DNA of 64,000 nt from Ophiobolus disseminans (taxonomy: Eukaryota; Ascomycota; Dothideomycetes; Pleosporales; Phaeosphaeriaceae): contig MU006220.1 in NCBI GenBank assembly GCA_010093685.1, positions 93,502 through 157,501 of the forward strand, in the 5' to 3' direction. Positions 51,324 to 62,743 of this stretch are shown here, one piece after another. Under the pieces are notes generated by a model. The model saw only the letters and a list, made by a program, of their open reading frames with translations, was not told the origin of the DNA and ran no database searches. Numbering within the stretch: position 1 is the first letter of the stretch; every line of letters begins with the position of its first letter. Both the position numbers and the translations under genes were made by a program.

Positions 51324-53594
51324 CTACGACACCCCACCCGGTTTCCTCTGCCCCTTAACACTAACCATACTCCTCCTCGGCCTCTCCTTCCTATCCCTCG
51401 TCGCCACACTCTTCGGCCCGCCCACCAAACTCGCACACATAGGTCGTCTCTGCCCCACAAACTTGCCCAGCGGAGAGAAAACCTCCACCTCCGGGTAATC
51501 ATCCTGCAATTCCGCGTGTTTGCGCTTGATATCCTCCTCAAAAAACTCTTCACGCAGGACTTGATCCACATCCCGACCTTCCTTCTCGGCACGCGCGATC
51601 GCTGCAAACTTGCGATTCTTCCTCTCCTCCATCGCCGCGAATTCAGCTTCGCGCGCCGCACGTGCGTGATTCGGATCTTTCTTAACATGTCCTTCAGGTT
51701 TCCACCCTTGTGGCCTCCGAGTCTGAGCAGAGATTTCGATCCAGCCAACACCTTCGACCAGAAGATCCGTGCTCCAGATGCGAAAAGGGAGGTTCTCAGG
51801 CTTGACTTTGCCCGCAGTTTTGTCAGTCACGGGGCCGGCGAGGCGCTTCGTGACGTCCCATTTGAGCTGGAAGCGGCCTGCGGAGTACATCCTAGATCCG
51901 ACGTCTGGTGCGAGGATAGGCGGGACTTGGAGCTGGCGGTCTGAGGTTTGGGTTTGGTATGCTATGGCCTTTTCGGTGCGGGTGACGTGTGGGTGGATGG
52001 GGACGAAGGGGTGCAGGAGGAAGACGAGGTCTTCTGTGACGGGGGTGATGCGGATGAGGCCGCCGCCGAGGATGAGCGATTGGCCGGGTTTGAGGACGTA
52101 GCGTTGTGAGTTTATGCGGGACGTCATGACGAGTTCGTCGTGGGACGTGGGCTGGACAAAGGTCTCGAGGCCGGGAGATGTGCGTGCAAGGCCAGGCATG
52201 TCGATTAACTCGCCTCTGTTGCGGCCAAAGGGGATGCGTATCGGTGAGGCGGTGGTGCCTGGGAGGGAGGAGGCGATGGGGAGAACGGGGTAGAGCGTGT
52301 ATGGTTGAGGAGGTGGGAGAAGGGCGTCTGGATCTTCGAAGTCGTCTTCTGGGTCATGTTCATCAACCTCAGGTGGTTGATGCATGTGCTCTTGACGTAT
52401 GTTTGCGAGACGCTCGGTTTGGGCGTCTTCCTCTGCGAGAAGATTCTGCACACGGGCGAGTTCGTCAAGAGATTTTGCGCCGTTGAGCATCTCTTCACGC
52501 TCGGCTGTGCTGCGAACCTTGCGGACATCTTGGTAGTCGGCTCCCCGTCCCTTGGGAAAGACGGCCTCGAAGAGATTCGACTTCCCGACATTGACTTTGC
52601 CAACCATCCAGCCTGCGCCGCCCCGTGCCCATATGTCTTCCTTGACCTGCGTCGTCCACCATCCTCTCTTCGCGCTGACAAGTCGCACATTGCCAAGACG
52701 TGCGCCTCTATTCTCTCGACCAAGAGCATCCCGCAGTACTTCTGTAATGTACGGCATCAAGGCGTCTACTTGCTCCTTCTTCGGTGCCAGCAGATCTGCT
52801 CGCGTAATGATGAAGCTGATCTCTGCGATGCGGTCATTTGCCACCCATCCCTTGTGCTTCGCTCGTCTGTTCTGAGTTCGCAGTTTGGGTATGCGGAGTG
52901 ACGACTGGAGATGTGGGACGATGGACAGCGGGAAGTCGGCGGCATCAACGACATGATAGATGTGATTCCGCCGATGTGGAGACTCGGCGATGGTCTGCTG
53001 GATCGCCTCGACGGTCGGGTGGTCTATAGGCGAGCCCGTGCGGTGGTGTATGAGGCTGTGACAGCGGTCGCATACTGGTATTTCTGGTTTCCCTCGACTT
53101 TCGCTCGGTGATTGGACAGCATCCTTCTCGAGCCCCAATTCGCCCAGTAGCGCGGGGTCTACGCTCTTCAGTGCATTTGCATAGACTTCATCTTCCTCGG
53201 TCGCCTCTTGCGCACGACCAACGTCCCATCCCAAGTATTTCTGGACGACCCTTCGATCCACGTTGTAATAGCCCGCCTCTTTCTTGTCGAAGATCTGCGC
53301 CGGCGCACCACACCCCGGACAGGCTCTAGGAAGTGAAGTTCGGGAAGGTGGGGCGTTGGTGGAAGGCGCGTCTAGAGGTGCATCTTCGATATCTTCGGTG
53401 GAAGGGGCGGCGCTGGGCTGTTGTTGCGCTCGACCGAATGTCGAGAATTTTTTTGAGGGTGCTGTTTGTGGTGTATGACGGCGAGGAATGGGTGCTGGAG
53501 CCCTGAGGAGTGCAGGGCAGAGAAACGATGGTATCAGGATTGGGTGAGCATCATGGTTCAGCAGCGTCCTGGCCTGACGGAGGGCCGGTCGCAT
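51324..53594 (-). CDS. GEP3: Gep3-type circularly permuted mitochondrial GTPase (YqeH/NOA1 family)
   Basis: Intronless, 756 aa. An Arg/Ala/Pro-rich N-terminus (MRPALRQARTLLNHDAH...) looks like a mitochondrial presequence. A zinc ribbon follows as two pairs, CPGC near residue 92 and CDRC near 175. The GTPase motifs come in permuted order, the hallmark of the family: G4-like IITRADLL, G5-like VSAKRGWW, then the P-loop GKVNVGKSNL, and finally G3 DMPGL, with a charged insert of about 90 aa between P-loop and G3. The C-terminal EERKNRKFAAIARAEKEGRDVDQV helix is typical of the fungal proteins. Yeast Gep3 acts in small mitochondrial ribosomal subunit assembly. Confidence 0.88.
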   Translation of the reverse strand: MRPALRQARTLLNHDAHPILIPSFLCPALLRAPAPIPRRHTPQTAPSKKFSTFGRAQQQPSAAPSTEDIEDAPLDAPSTNAPPSRTSLPRACPGCGAPAQIFDKKEAGYYNVDRRVVQKYLGWDVGRAQEATEEDEVYANALKSVDPALLGELGLEKDAVQSPSESRGKPEIPVCDRCHSLIHHRTGSPIDHPTVEAIQQTIAESPHRRNHIYHVVDAADFPLSIVPHLQSSLRIPKLRTQNRRAKHKGWVANDRIAEISFIITRADLLAPKKEQVDALMPYITEVLRDALGRENRGARLGNVRLVSAKRGWWTTQVKEDIWARGGAGWMVGKVNVGKSNLFEAVFPKGRGADYQDVRKVRSTAEREEMLNGAKSLDELARVQNLLAEEDAQTERLANIRQEHMHQPPEVDEHDPEDDFEDPDALLPPPQPYTLYPVLPIASSLPGTTASPIRIPFGRNRGELIDMPGLARTSPGLETFVQPTSHDELVMTSRINSQRYVLKPGQSLILGGGLIRITPVTEDLVFLLHPFVPIHPHVTRTEKAIAYQTQTSDRQLQVPPILAPDVGSRMYSAGRFQLKWDVTKRLAGPVTDKTAGKVKPENLPFRIWSTDLLVEGVGWIEISAQTRRPQGWKPEGHVKKDPNHARAAREAEFAAMEERKNRKFAAIARAEKEGRDVDQVLREEFFEEDIKRKHAELQDDYPEVEVFSPLGKFVGQRRPMCASLVGGPKSVATRDRKERPRRSMVSVKGQRKPGGVS

Positions 53595-53995
53595 ACTGCG
53601 GAGGAGAAGCGTGGGCTTGGCTTATGGCTTGTTTCTTTTGAGTGTTTGGATGGTCAAAAGACTACCAAAATGTAATGTATGCGCGGGTGGCTGTTGTCTG
53701 TCCAGCCGAATTGGGTGACATTCACCGCAGCGGCTTGTCACATCGTGCATTATACCACAAAATTAATATGGCGTCGGACTTAAGCAGGGACACACGCCTC
53801 TGTCCAATCGGAGCGTGATCGCCTTCGCGCCGAGTCCAAGCTCCTCCCGCGAACGTGGAGGGCAACCACCGCTTCTTTTGCTTATTATGGGGAAATACTC
53901 TCAGACCACCAACAAAACCTCGCCCGACCCAGCGCCCTCTACCTCCATTGCCCCTTCCCTACCTACCTCCAATTGATACCCTCCACACATTCACC
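53595..53995. other. Divergent promoter region, GEP3 and aspartate aminotransferase
   Basis: This 401-bp region separates two start codons in opposite directions. The pyrimidine-rich stretch just before 53996 is typical of a fungal 5' leader. No gene was found. Confidence 0.5.
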
Positions 53996-55548
53996 ATGCT
54001 TGCATCATCAAGAACCGCGCTGCGTCAAGCAGCAACCAAGCAGCTGTCAGTGAAGTCAAGTGTCCGAGCCGTCTCCGTATGGTCGCAGATTGCCCAGGGC
54101 CCTCCAGTGAGTCCATCCAGCTACCAGTCAATCAATTGATCCCAAAAATGACTAACAACGGTAACAGGATGTAAGTATGAAGCAGCAAACACAATACCAA
54201 TCAAGAGCTGTAACTCACCGCCACCCCACATAGGCTATTCTGGGTATTACCGAAGCCTTCAAGGCCGACAGCAACCCCAAGAAAATCAACCTTGGTTCGT
54301 ACGCTAGACCATCCGAACTGGGAAACAGCAACTGACCTGCACAGGTGTTGGTGCATACCGCGATGACAAGGGCAAGCCGTATGTGCTCCCCTCCGTAAGG
54401 CAAGCGGAGAAGAAGATCATCGAGTCATCGCTCGACAAGGAGTACGCGGGTATCACTGGTGTCCCCAACTTCACCAAAGCCGCCCTCAAGCTTGCATATG
54501 GCTCCGACTCTGCCCCTCTCAGCGAAGACCGCATCGCTGTCACCCAGACTATCTCCGGCACGGGTGCCCTCCGCATCGGTGGTGCCTTCCTCGAACGCCA
54601 CTACCCTGGCGCAAAGGCCATATACATCCCCACCCCCTCGTGGGCAAACCATGCCGCTGTCTTCAAGGACTCAGGCTTGAAGGTCGAGAAGTACCGGTAC
54701 TACAACAAGGACACCATTGGCCTCGACTTCGACGGCATGGTGGCCGACATCAAGGCCATGCCCAAGGGTAGCGTTATCCTTCTCCACGCCTGTGCCCACA
54801 ACCCCACTGGCATCGACCCTACTGAGGAGCAGTGGGTGAAAATTGCCAACGCCGTCAAGGAGGGCGATCACTTCCCCTTCTTCGACATGGCCTACCAGGG
54901 CTTTGCCAGTGGTGACACCAACAAGGACGCTTTCGCGCTCCGTCACTTCATCAAGGAGGGTCTCCGCCCGGTCCTGGCCCAGTCCTTCGCCAAGAACATG
55001 GTATGTTGACTCCTACTACCCATAATGCAGGCATTTTCTAATCAATGCAGGGTCTTTATGGCGAGCGTGTCGGTGCCTTCTCTGTTGTGTGCGAGTCGGC
55101 CGACGAGAAGAAGCGTGTCGACTCCCAGATCAAGATTCTCGTCCGCCCACTCTACTCTAACCCTCCAGTCCACGGTGCCCGTATCGCCTCCGAGATTCTC
55201 AACGATGCCTCTTTGAACAAGCAGTGGCTTGGCGAGGTCAAGGGCATGGCTGACCGCATCATCACCATGCGCGCTCTTCTCAAGGAGAACCTCGAGAAGC
55301 TCGGCAGCAAGCACAACTGGGATCACATCACCGACCAGATCGGCATGTTCGCCTACACTGGTCTGAAGCCCGAGCAGATGGATACTCTGGCTAAGGAGGT
55401 GAGTGTTCTATGTGTGTTCGAGAACCACGGACTGACTTTTCAATAGCACTCCGTATATGCCACCAAGGATGGCCGTATCTCCGTTGCCGGCATCACGAGC
55501 GAGAACGTCGGGCGTCTTGCTGAGGCCATCTACAAGGTCAAGGGCTAA
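53996..55548 (+). CDS. AAT1: Mitochondrial aspartate aminotransferase
   Basis: The coding sequence is join(53996..54106, 54168..54170, 54234..54294, 54345..55000, 55051..55398, 55447..55548), 426 aa. Exon 1 is a presequence (MLASSRTALRQAATKQLSVKSSVRAVS). Exon 2 is only GAT (Asp): it lies between a GGTAACAG acceptor and a GTAAGT donor and restores the family sequence GPP-D-AILGITEAFKAD. The catalytic PLP Lys is in AQSFAKNMGLYGERVG; intron 4 follows the KNM. HACAHNPTGIDPT, FPFFDMAYQGFASG, LVRPLYSNPPVHGARIA and the substrate-binding GRISVAGIT are all present. It transfers the amino group between aspartate and 2-oxoglutarate in the matrix (malate-aspartate shuttle). Introns are 48-63 nt. Confidence 0.95.
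54168..54170 (+). other. 3-nt microexon (GAT) of the aspartate aminotransferase gene
   Basis: It is bounded by CTAAC...GGTAACAG on the left and GTAAGT on the right. The flanking introns are 61 nt (54107-54167) and 63 nt (54171-54233). Leaving it out would keep the frame but delete the Asp that I expect in GPPDAILG of aspartate aminotransferases. Confidence 0.7.
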
Positions 55549-58039
55549 GCTTTGAAAATTCCGTTGTCTTCTTCATTACGGCTTCACGATCGCTCAATGC
55601 AGCATGACATGACATGAATAACAGTACACTGTACAGTACTACAACATCGGCGGCCAGACTGTATACTATAGCCAGCAACAAAATTCAAGACCGGCTTCAC
55701 ACCGTTTTCCGCTTTCTACCTTTCCACTCAGCGCTTCTTTCATTTTTCGATTAGCGGTTCCCGACGATCATGTTCGACCTGAGACCCACTAATCGCAAAC
55801 CATTGTCTGGGAACTAAGCGCGGGCAACTCTTACAATCTCCATGCTGATGTGAGTAAGATTATTTGAGGTCATTCCGATTTTGATCAAGCAGGAAATTGT
55901 CCCGCAATTTAGTCATACAAAACTCTCAACCGGCTATCGGCACTCACACCACGCTCAGTAATCTGCGGCCGATTATCGTGTCGTCGTCCAGCCTAACATC
56001 ATGCTGCATACAATCTCCACACCCCACAGGGAGTCGGTCAGGATTCCTCGAATCATGCACTGCAGATCTTTACCTGCACGGGCCGACGGTGCCTCACTTT
56101 CGGGCTACGTGCGACCTCGCTACACCATCGTAAAGCTTCTGATGGCGTGACGTTTAACTCTCGAACACAAGATTGCTAGCATGGTATCAATACTCTGCGA
56201 AAGACTCACCGTTGCCTGCCTGCATCGATGGCAGGAGCTGGAGTTGCTGCGATGCTACGTTAACAACGGTTTGTGTCAGGGTCTTCCGACTTGGCACGTC
56301 ATCAACGCGGGTACGGCTGCAGCATCGTCAACACCAATTTCTCGGCTACGATCCGCAGAACCCCTGCGGTGTGTAGCTCAGGCGGCGAGCATCACGAGTG
56401 ACGATCGCAACTGCCTCAGGAAGTCCCCATGGATCCACCCTGTCAAGGACGGGAAGTCGTCACGAACTTGTTGGCTCGGAGGGGGCCGGATGAACAGCGA
56501 TTCTGCCGCTTGGGCTGCGTTTGGCAGGTTTTGTGCCAAAAGAGTGGCAGACGCCTATCGCTTGTGCCTCGGGTCCGTTTCACTCGTTCGTGCGGAGTGT
56601 CCTCGGCGGTGAGACTGTCAGACACATTTAATTCTTTGGACAACTTGTTGACATATGTTGGTGTAGTGCCTGGGGGAATACTGGCACGCTACGTCGTGGA
56701 TCTGCTAAGTCACTTTGGGAAAAATACCCTGGACGACGCAGGGCTCAAGCATCTTGCATCGGTGACGTAGCGCGGTGACGTCGCTGGTGAGATTCGAAAG
56801 ATGCAATCCATAAATGTATCGTCTATCACCCCTCCCTGACCCTTTGTACAGCGAAAATCAGCGTATTCGAACGCTTCTAGACCTCCTTGGCGTGCGGCCA
56901 CCGTCTTTATTCCGACCCTACCTGCATGCTTCTGCTGGCGGAACAAAGCAGTGCGAGGACGATTGATCCCAATGAGACCCCGAGAGGGTCCATCAAGCTA
57001 GCTCCATCAGCCGCAGATATGACCACAACCATGGCGCGGGCAATGTGCCAGGTCACGAATGGCTCCACCTGCGCTGGGCGCATTACTTTTGGGAGTGCTG
57101 CTGAAGACGGCGAGGGGTCATGGTGGCCGTCGCTTGTCAAGCGGCGGTGGAAGGTTCAGGAGCGGCTTCGGGGACAGATGATCAACGTCGAGTGAGAGGT
57201 GTGGGATTGACGTCGCGGTATCCACCCACATATAGCAAGGCTTATTCTCTGGCTCACGGCCGCGTGCCCCTCACTCGTTGGTGATGCAAACAACCGCCCG
57301 CGCTGCTTTCTAGACCGCGGCAGAGTATATGAAGGACGCTCCCGTGACAATCGCTGCCCCAAGCTGCCATTACTCTTGTCACATTAAACGCCGTCAATCG
57401 TCCGTGCCACCGTGAGTGGAGTAGCTGCCGCCGCAAGACTTCGGCAACTGACTCCGAGGAGCAGGCTTAAAGCGAAGACTGACTAACAGCGTGCTTAGCA
57501 TCTGGTTAGACGAGGAAAGCATATCCACAGGTCAGTCACCCCGTTCTGTCTCTGTTTGACAACAACATTTCTGTTTCAGGACGACATTGAATCTCAACGG
57601 CGCTCACCACTCAGCGGGCCGAGCCATTCGTCATACTCTAACCGGATCGAGGGCCATCAGTGAAGTGCGGGATCTCGCCCAGCCAGAATACTTACTCGGT
57701 CAACCTAGGCGCGCAAAAATACACCGATCGCGTATCCGCCCCATTTGTCTCTCTGCGACACCAAGTACACGAGGGTGTCGCGATAACCTCCAACAAGCTG
57801 CACATAGGTTTTGTCGCATCGGCGCTTGACGTGCGGTTTCTAAGCAATGTCGGTTAGCGGCGACAAGGTTCGTGTGCCCCTCCTCGCCATTTGCGCGCAC
57901 GCTTCGCGACTTCCTGGCCCACTGCCGTGCTATTGCATCCGCGAACACGCGCACCGTCGTCTATTCACAGCTTCCTGTACAGCGCGCCGGCGCCACCTTA
58001 CCACACTACTAATTTTCGCGACAGAGCGGCGAGGACATC
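55549..58039. other. Gene-poor 2.5-kb stretch and YPD1 promoter
   Basis: Open frames of 60-143 codons occur on both strands but overlap one another and resemble nothing. I see no repeats or RNA genes. The last few hundred bases presumably include the promoter and 5' UTR of the phosphotransfer gene; a short frame starting MSVSGDK (57847) could be a leader peptide or upstream exon. Confidence 0.45.
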
Positions 58040-58508
58040 ATGTCGATCCCCGGGGCGGAAGACACCATCGACCCAGCGACGTTTGAGCAGATCCTGGAGA
58101 TGGACGAGGACGAGGTGGATCGCGAGTTCAGCAAGAGCATCGTCTTCGACTTCTTCGGGCAAGCAGAAAGCACATTTGCCAAGATGGACTCGAGTCTGTG
58201 GGTGCACGCCACCCGCGCGCAAAAAGGGTCCGCTAACGAGCCCCAGGGACAAGAAGGAGAAAGACTACCTTAAGACGCTTAGCGAGCTCGGCCACTTCCT
58301 CAAGGGCTCGTCCGCCACGCTCGGCCTCACCAAGGTGAAGGACTCATGCGAGAAGATCCAGCACTACGGCTCCCTCAAGGACGATGCCGGCACAAAAGAC
58401 ATCACCGAGAAGCAGGCGCAGGACAAGCTCTTGACCATCATTGCGCAGGCGAAGGAGGAGTTCAGTGAGGTCGAGGATGTCCTCAGGAAGTTCTACAAGG
58501 ACGCCTAG
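58040..58508 (+). CDS. YPD1: Histidine-containing phosphotransfer (HPt) protein Ypd1
   Basis: The coding sequence is join(58040..58197, 58247..58508), 139 aa. The 49-nt intron has the donor GTGGGT and a CCGCTAACG branch. IDPATFEQILEMDEDEVDREFSKSIVFDFF is the strongly conserved first helix pair of fungal Ypd1. The phosphoacceptor His is in LGHFLKGSSATLGL. CEKIQHYG and the terminal helix EFSEVEDVLRKFYKDA complete the four-helix bundle. It relays phosphate from hybrid sensor kinases to the Ssk1- and Skn7-type response regulators controlling the stress MAP-kinase pathway. Fungi usually have one copy. It moves between cytosol and nucleus. Confidence 0.95.
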
Positions 58509-59342
58509 GCTGCATCGCATGCGACTGCCCGCAGCGCATCATCGCTGGGTGACTGCGCAGGCACGCAACGACTCGCACGCCGCATTCATCAATGGGGGCC
58601 GGCATGCGACTCCACGTCCTGTCTCGGCAGCGCACCCTACTACCAGCCCGATTCACGGACCTCTCCTTCGTTGGCGGCAGTTACATGTCGCACCGATTTC
58701 GTCATGACGGGTTTTGCGTGGACCGACATTTCATAGCACGCTCAGACTGCGCCTCTCTTTTCCACCCTTTGTATAGACTCTTGAGCGTTCCTAAAAGCAT
58801 AAACTACCCTGTGTGTGTCTTGTGCCATGGAATCTTCTTCAGCCCTATGCGTGACGATCACCAGTCCCGAGTGTCTGTGAAAGCGCGAAGCTAGCACGCA
58901 CGTCAGCCCACTTTCGGTACGTCACTGCTGGTCAGGCGGCTCCGTTCCGCAACGGGCCAGAACCAACACCAACACCAGCACCAGCATCGTGGGCCGTGGT
59001 TGTAATGGTGGCGCTACTCAAGGGCTTATGATCCGACTACCCGTTGCACAGATTTCACCACAGTCCTGTGCGTGCCTGCACTCTTCACCAGCGCAATCAG
59101 CCCGACTCCCCCTCCATCGATCCTTCCTCGCTTACCAACGGCTTCCTTGTATGCTGATCCAGAAGCATCGAGCCGCTAGTCGACCAATCATATACCACAT
59201 CTCGAGTCCAGCCAACACGTTCAGTGCTCGTCGATCATCCAGCGTGTTCACCTCAACCACAAGCAACAGGGTTTTCATTTCTCCACAATTCCAGCATTCG
59301 ACCCACTCATCCCAAGCCCGACTTCACACTCCTCCGTCAGCC
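58509..59342. other. Intergenic region and leader of 2H phosphoesterase gene
   Basis: The open frame of the next gene extends upstream into this region (to 58989, with GTG; first ATG near 59028). The peptide there is Ser/Arg/His-rich and might be either 5' UTR or a mitochondrial-type extension. No other gene was seen. Confidence 0.45.
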
Positions 59343-60428
59343 ATGGGCAAGAAGAAGCAAGTTGGCGAGTACAACGACTTTGTGGACGGCGAGAAACTCC
59401 GCGACAATGCAGATATCAGAACATCACTGCAGCATGGTTCTTCAGTCACAAAAGATGTCCCGCCGCCGAACGTGCATAGAAGAAGCAAGAGACATGGAAA
59501 CGCAAAAGGAGGGCCGAAGAAGCCGCAGTTGACGCATTTTCTGTGCTTACCGCTTGTCACTGAGGAAGCCAGACCGCAATTTCAGCTTGGACTTGCGAAG
59601 ATGAAGGAAGACCTGGAGAGACACACCAAAGTCCCACCGAAAGCCGTGCGACCACTCGGATCCCTACATCTCACGCTGGGAGTCATGAGCCTCGATGAAG
59701 CAAAGCTGGACGAAGCAAAGCGCTACCTGCAAGGCCTGGATCTCTACAGGCTGCTCCGGGATATCACCCTTCAAACGGCGGCAGAAAAGGCAGCCGAGAC
59801 TGGAACTATATCGGAGAACATGATATGCGCTATGCCTGACACGGACGCTTTCACCATCAATCTTGAAGCGCTTCTGCCCATGCAAGCGCCCCACAAAACC
59901 AGCATACTGTACGCCAAACCAACAGACTCGACACAGCGGCTAATGCCGTTTGCTACATCACTAAGGGATCAGTTCACACAGGAGGGATACCTCAACAAAG
60001 ACACGAGACCACTCAAGCTACACGCCACCATCCTCAACACCATATACGCCAAGCCAAAGGGACGAGGCAAACCCAGTGAAACCAAAGAAACACCGAAGCA
60101 TAATGCCTCACAACCAACAGAGGGTGCCGACAACGCATCAACAACCGGCTCTCTTGACGGCGAATCGGACGCACCCACATCCGAAAAGCCTGAAAGCTCA
60201 GCGAAAAGCGACGGCCACAGCCCCGACGCAAAAAGCTGGCGCAGCTTCGATGCACGCACGCTCATTGATGTATATCAAGACTTCACGTGGGCAAAGAACG
60301 TCAGGATCGATAAAGTCCAGATATGCAAGATGGGTGCTAAGAAGATCTGGAGCGGTGGGGAAGATGGCGTGGGCGAAGTGCTGGATGAGAGATACGAAGT
60401 TGTGTGTGAGAAGGGGATTTTCGAGTAG
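59343..60428 (+). CDS. 2H phosphoesterase (AKAP7/ASCC1-type, 2'-5' RNA ligase-like)
   Basis: Intronless, 361 aa from MGKKKQVGEY. After a Lys/Arg-rich leader (NVHRRSKRHGNAKGGPKKPQ) the domain begins THFLCLPLVTEEARPQFQLGLAKMKEDL. The two catalytic H-x-T motifs are HLTLGVM (about residue 109) and HATILNT (about residue 226). These define the 2H superfamily; TSILYAKPTDSTQRLMPFATSLRDQF lies between them. An acidic Ser/Thr-rich insert (about residues 235-300) precedes the last conserved strand (DVYQDFTWAKNVRIDKVQICKMG). Such proteins hydrolyse cyclic phosphodiesters at RNA ends or act in ASCC-type complexes. The substrate is unknown. The start could lie further upstream in the same frame. Confidence 0.85.
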   Translation: MGKKKQVGEYNDFVDGEKLRDNADIRTSLQHGSSVTKDVPPPNVHRRSKRHGNAKGGPKKPQLTHFLCLPLVTEEARPQFQLGLAKMKEDLERHTKVPPKAVRPLGSLHLTLGVMSLDEAKLDEAKRYLQGLDLYRLLRDITLQTAAEKAAETGTISENMICAMPDTDAFTINLEALLPMQAPHKTSILYAKPTDSTQRLMPFATSLRDQFTQEGYLNKDTRPLKLHATILNTIYAKPKGRGKPSETKETPKHNASQPTEGADNASTTGSLDGESDAPTSEKPESSAKSDGHSPDAKSWRSFDARTLIDVYQDFTWAKNVRIDKVQICKMGAKKIWSGGEDGVGEVLDERYEVVCEKGIFE

Positions 60429-60976
60429 GTAGTTTGTTCCCGGTTGTGGTGTGTACGAGATGATGGCAGTTGTGGCAATGAGGGTGGGGAGGGAGGAGGC
60501 ATCGAGAAAGGCAAGTGTCTCCTGAGTTCTTGAGCATCACACATGGAGGTAGTGTTGAGCGCACATCTACATTTGCACATTTGGGCCAGCTCTGTATGAT
60601 ATTCAGTTTGATATTCAGTTTGATATTCCTGCGTCCTTGCTTCGTCCATCTTTCGCACTTTCCTTCTTCTTCCTTATCACACGTGTGCGCTAGCGCGCTT
60701 TCTGTCCCTGAAGCTGTCGGCTGATCGAGTGTTTACTTTCCACACTCGATATAGACTTTGCTTCACGCTTTATCGCACCGCGTTTCGGGCTGTTTCTGTT
60801 GGCATATGATAGTGGTTTCTTGATATTACGACGCTTGTATTACGCTTCACCACACTTCACACACTCTGCATCACTGGGCTTTGCATGAGGTATGCTATGT
60901 GGTCTTACAGTCTCATCGTGAATCATCACTGATGGATAAATTATAGTGCATCTTCGAGTGCCACGCGTCACTCACG
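60429..60976. other. Intergenic, no gene seen
   Basis: 3' flank of the 2H gene and promoter of the F-box gene. A short direct repeat of GATATTCAGTTT occurs at about 60599-60622. Confidence 0.5.
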
Positions 60977-62406
60977 ATGGCACCAATCACGAGCTTGCCG
61001 GTCGAGATTTTCAATCAGATTGTCGACAATATGGAACATTCGTGGATGGAACCACTAAGCCAGAAGTTTAACCTCACACAACTCCGGCTTACTTGCCGCC
61101 AGATCAATCATATAACGTCGGAACGGTATCAAAATACATTCCTCTCATCCTTCGTTGTTAGAGTGGCGCCTGGTTGCTTTGAGCACGCCCAAGAAATCCT
61201 GGGCGAAGCTGTCTTCTCCAATAACGTCAAGGGTTTCGATGTCATATTCAACCGAGAAGACAGACAGATTAATTGGGACCCCGGCTACGAAGCAACGATG
61301 GACTACATATTGTACGGAACCTTCAAGGCTGGGTTTGAGAACGCGATCAAAAAGGTCAAGAGCGTTGAGCACGTTCACATTTCAGGTCCGCAAGTATGTT
61401 CGGGGGCATCTTTCCAAACTCGAATCCTCATACAACGATGCTGGCATCTAGCGATCGCAGATGTACTCTCAACGCTCGCCACGGCTGACAATTTTCAACC
61501 CGCCAGTCTACGCCTCGGTGAGCGCCATCGAGAGGGGTTCACAACTCCGGCGCATCCGCTGCAAAGCCTGCTGGGGAGCCCTGAAATCCTCAGAACTCTA
61601 GGTGAACTCACAAGGCACTTTTTCGAGGTAGAAAAGCAGGCTGTGGTGCCGAATAACGAACTTGACACACAAAGCGGTGATCGGGTGGGAATCTCCACGT
61701 TAGCAGATATCCTGGCATGCACGCTAGACCTTTACGATCTTGCATACCAGGGTTGCGACGACTTGAACGTCCAGCACTTCGCGCGTGCCATACATCAAGG
61801 GCTCACCGTCCTTCCACCACTCAGCAGACTCCATCTCGGCTACCTTGGAATCACAGATACCATGCTCCGAGGAACGCTGTTCGAGATGCTTCCATCTCAC
61901 GCGGTTTGAGTTTGTTGATTGACAACGCACAAAGAAGTGATGCCTATATAGTAATATCACCCTCGTGATTACAATAATAACTTCTTTCATTACCACTTAC
62001 ATGCAATTGCTCCTCTACCGAATAACAAACGCTCTCTGCATTCAAGCACACGCTTGTAACACTTCATCTTAAACGGATTGATCTGCTCTCCGGCACGTGG
62101 TTCACAGGTTTTCAGCTGCTGCTACACGATCTGACGATTGAGAATCTAGATCTCCGGAATCTACGGCAAAGCGACCTCTTAGTCACATTGCATTTTCTCC
62201 GACCGAGAATCCTTGGTCCTGAATATCTACACGACCTTTGCGAGCTCTGGCGATGGGCTTTTCTCAAATGCGGTTACTCGTGTTGCTGGAGCGAGGCCAA
62301 CGTTGAGAGGCTATACAAGTCCACGGTCGAGTTGCTCGAAGGAGACTACGTCCTCGTCGATCTGATGATTTCGCCCCTGAATGATATTCGGCTGGACATA
62401 AATTAA
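60977..62406 (+). CDS. F-box protein
   Basis: The proposed coding sequence is join(60977..61903, 62047..62406), 428 aa. The N-terminal MAPITSLPVEIFNQIVDNM...LTQLRLTCRQINHIT is an F-box. The first exon frame stops just after LPSHAV at 61909. A second open segment (TLVTLHLKRIDLLSGTWFTGFQLLLHDLTIENLDLRNL...) reads like the usual C-terminal leucine-rich part of this family. It can be joined in phase by a 143-nt intron with a weak donor (GTTTGA) and the acceptor TTCAAG. If the intron is not real, the product is a 310-aa protein and the rest is relic. It would recruit substrates to SCF ubiquitin ligases; the target is unknown. Confidence 0.6.
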
Positions 62407-62743
62407 GGCAATGACGTGAGGCAGTGGCTTGCTGAAGCGAGGGACCACCACCTTGTGGTATGAAGCGCAGCCAGGCTCGTATTCATATCGTTAGATATGC
62501 TATTGTATCATACTTTGCGCTAGCATCGATACAAAATACAAATACAACGCCTTTCATTTCATATCTCATGTACAAAACTGCATTTCCCCTTGCCTAACCC
62601 GAGAGAGAGTCGAGTACGATATCGCGTAGACATTCAGAAGCTACCACACCATCCTCAGCCGATCAAATACCCAACCCCTTCTCACATATCCAAATCCAAA
62701 CTCCGAGCCCTCCGCCTTTTCCCTTTCCCCACGCCTCCTCCCC
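62407..62743. other. Convergent intergenic region
   Basis: A/T-rich 3' flanks of the F-box and xanthine dehydrogenase genes; no gene seen. Confidence 0.5.

Noticed and set aside
58989..59342. N-terminal extension of the 2H phosphoesterase
   Set aside because: The frame begins with GTG and the text is Ser/His/Arg-rich; ATG 59343 begins family-like sequence. Kept only as an alternative start.
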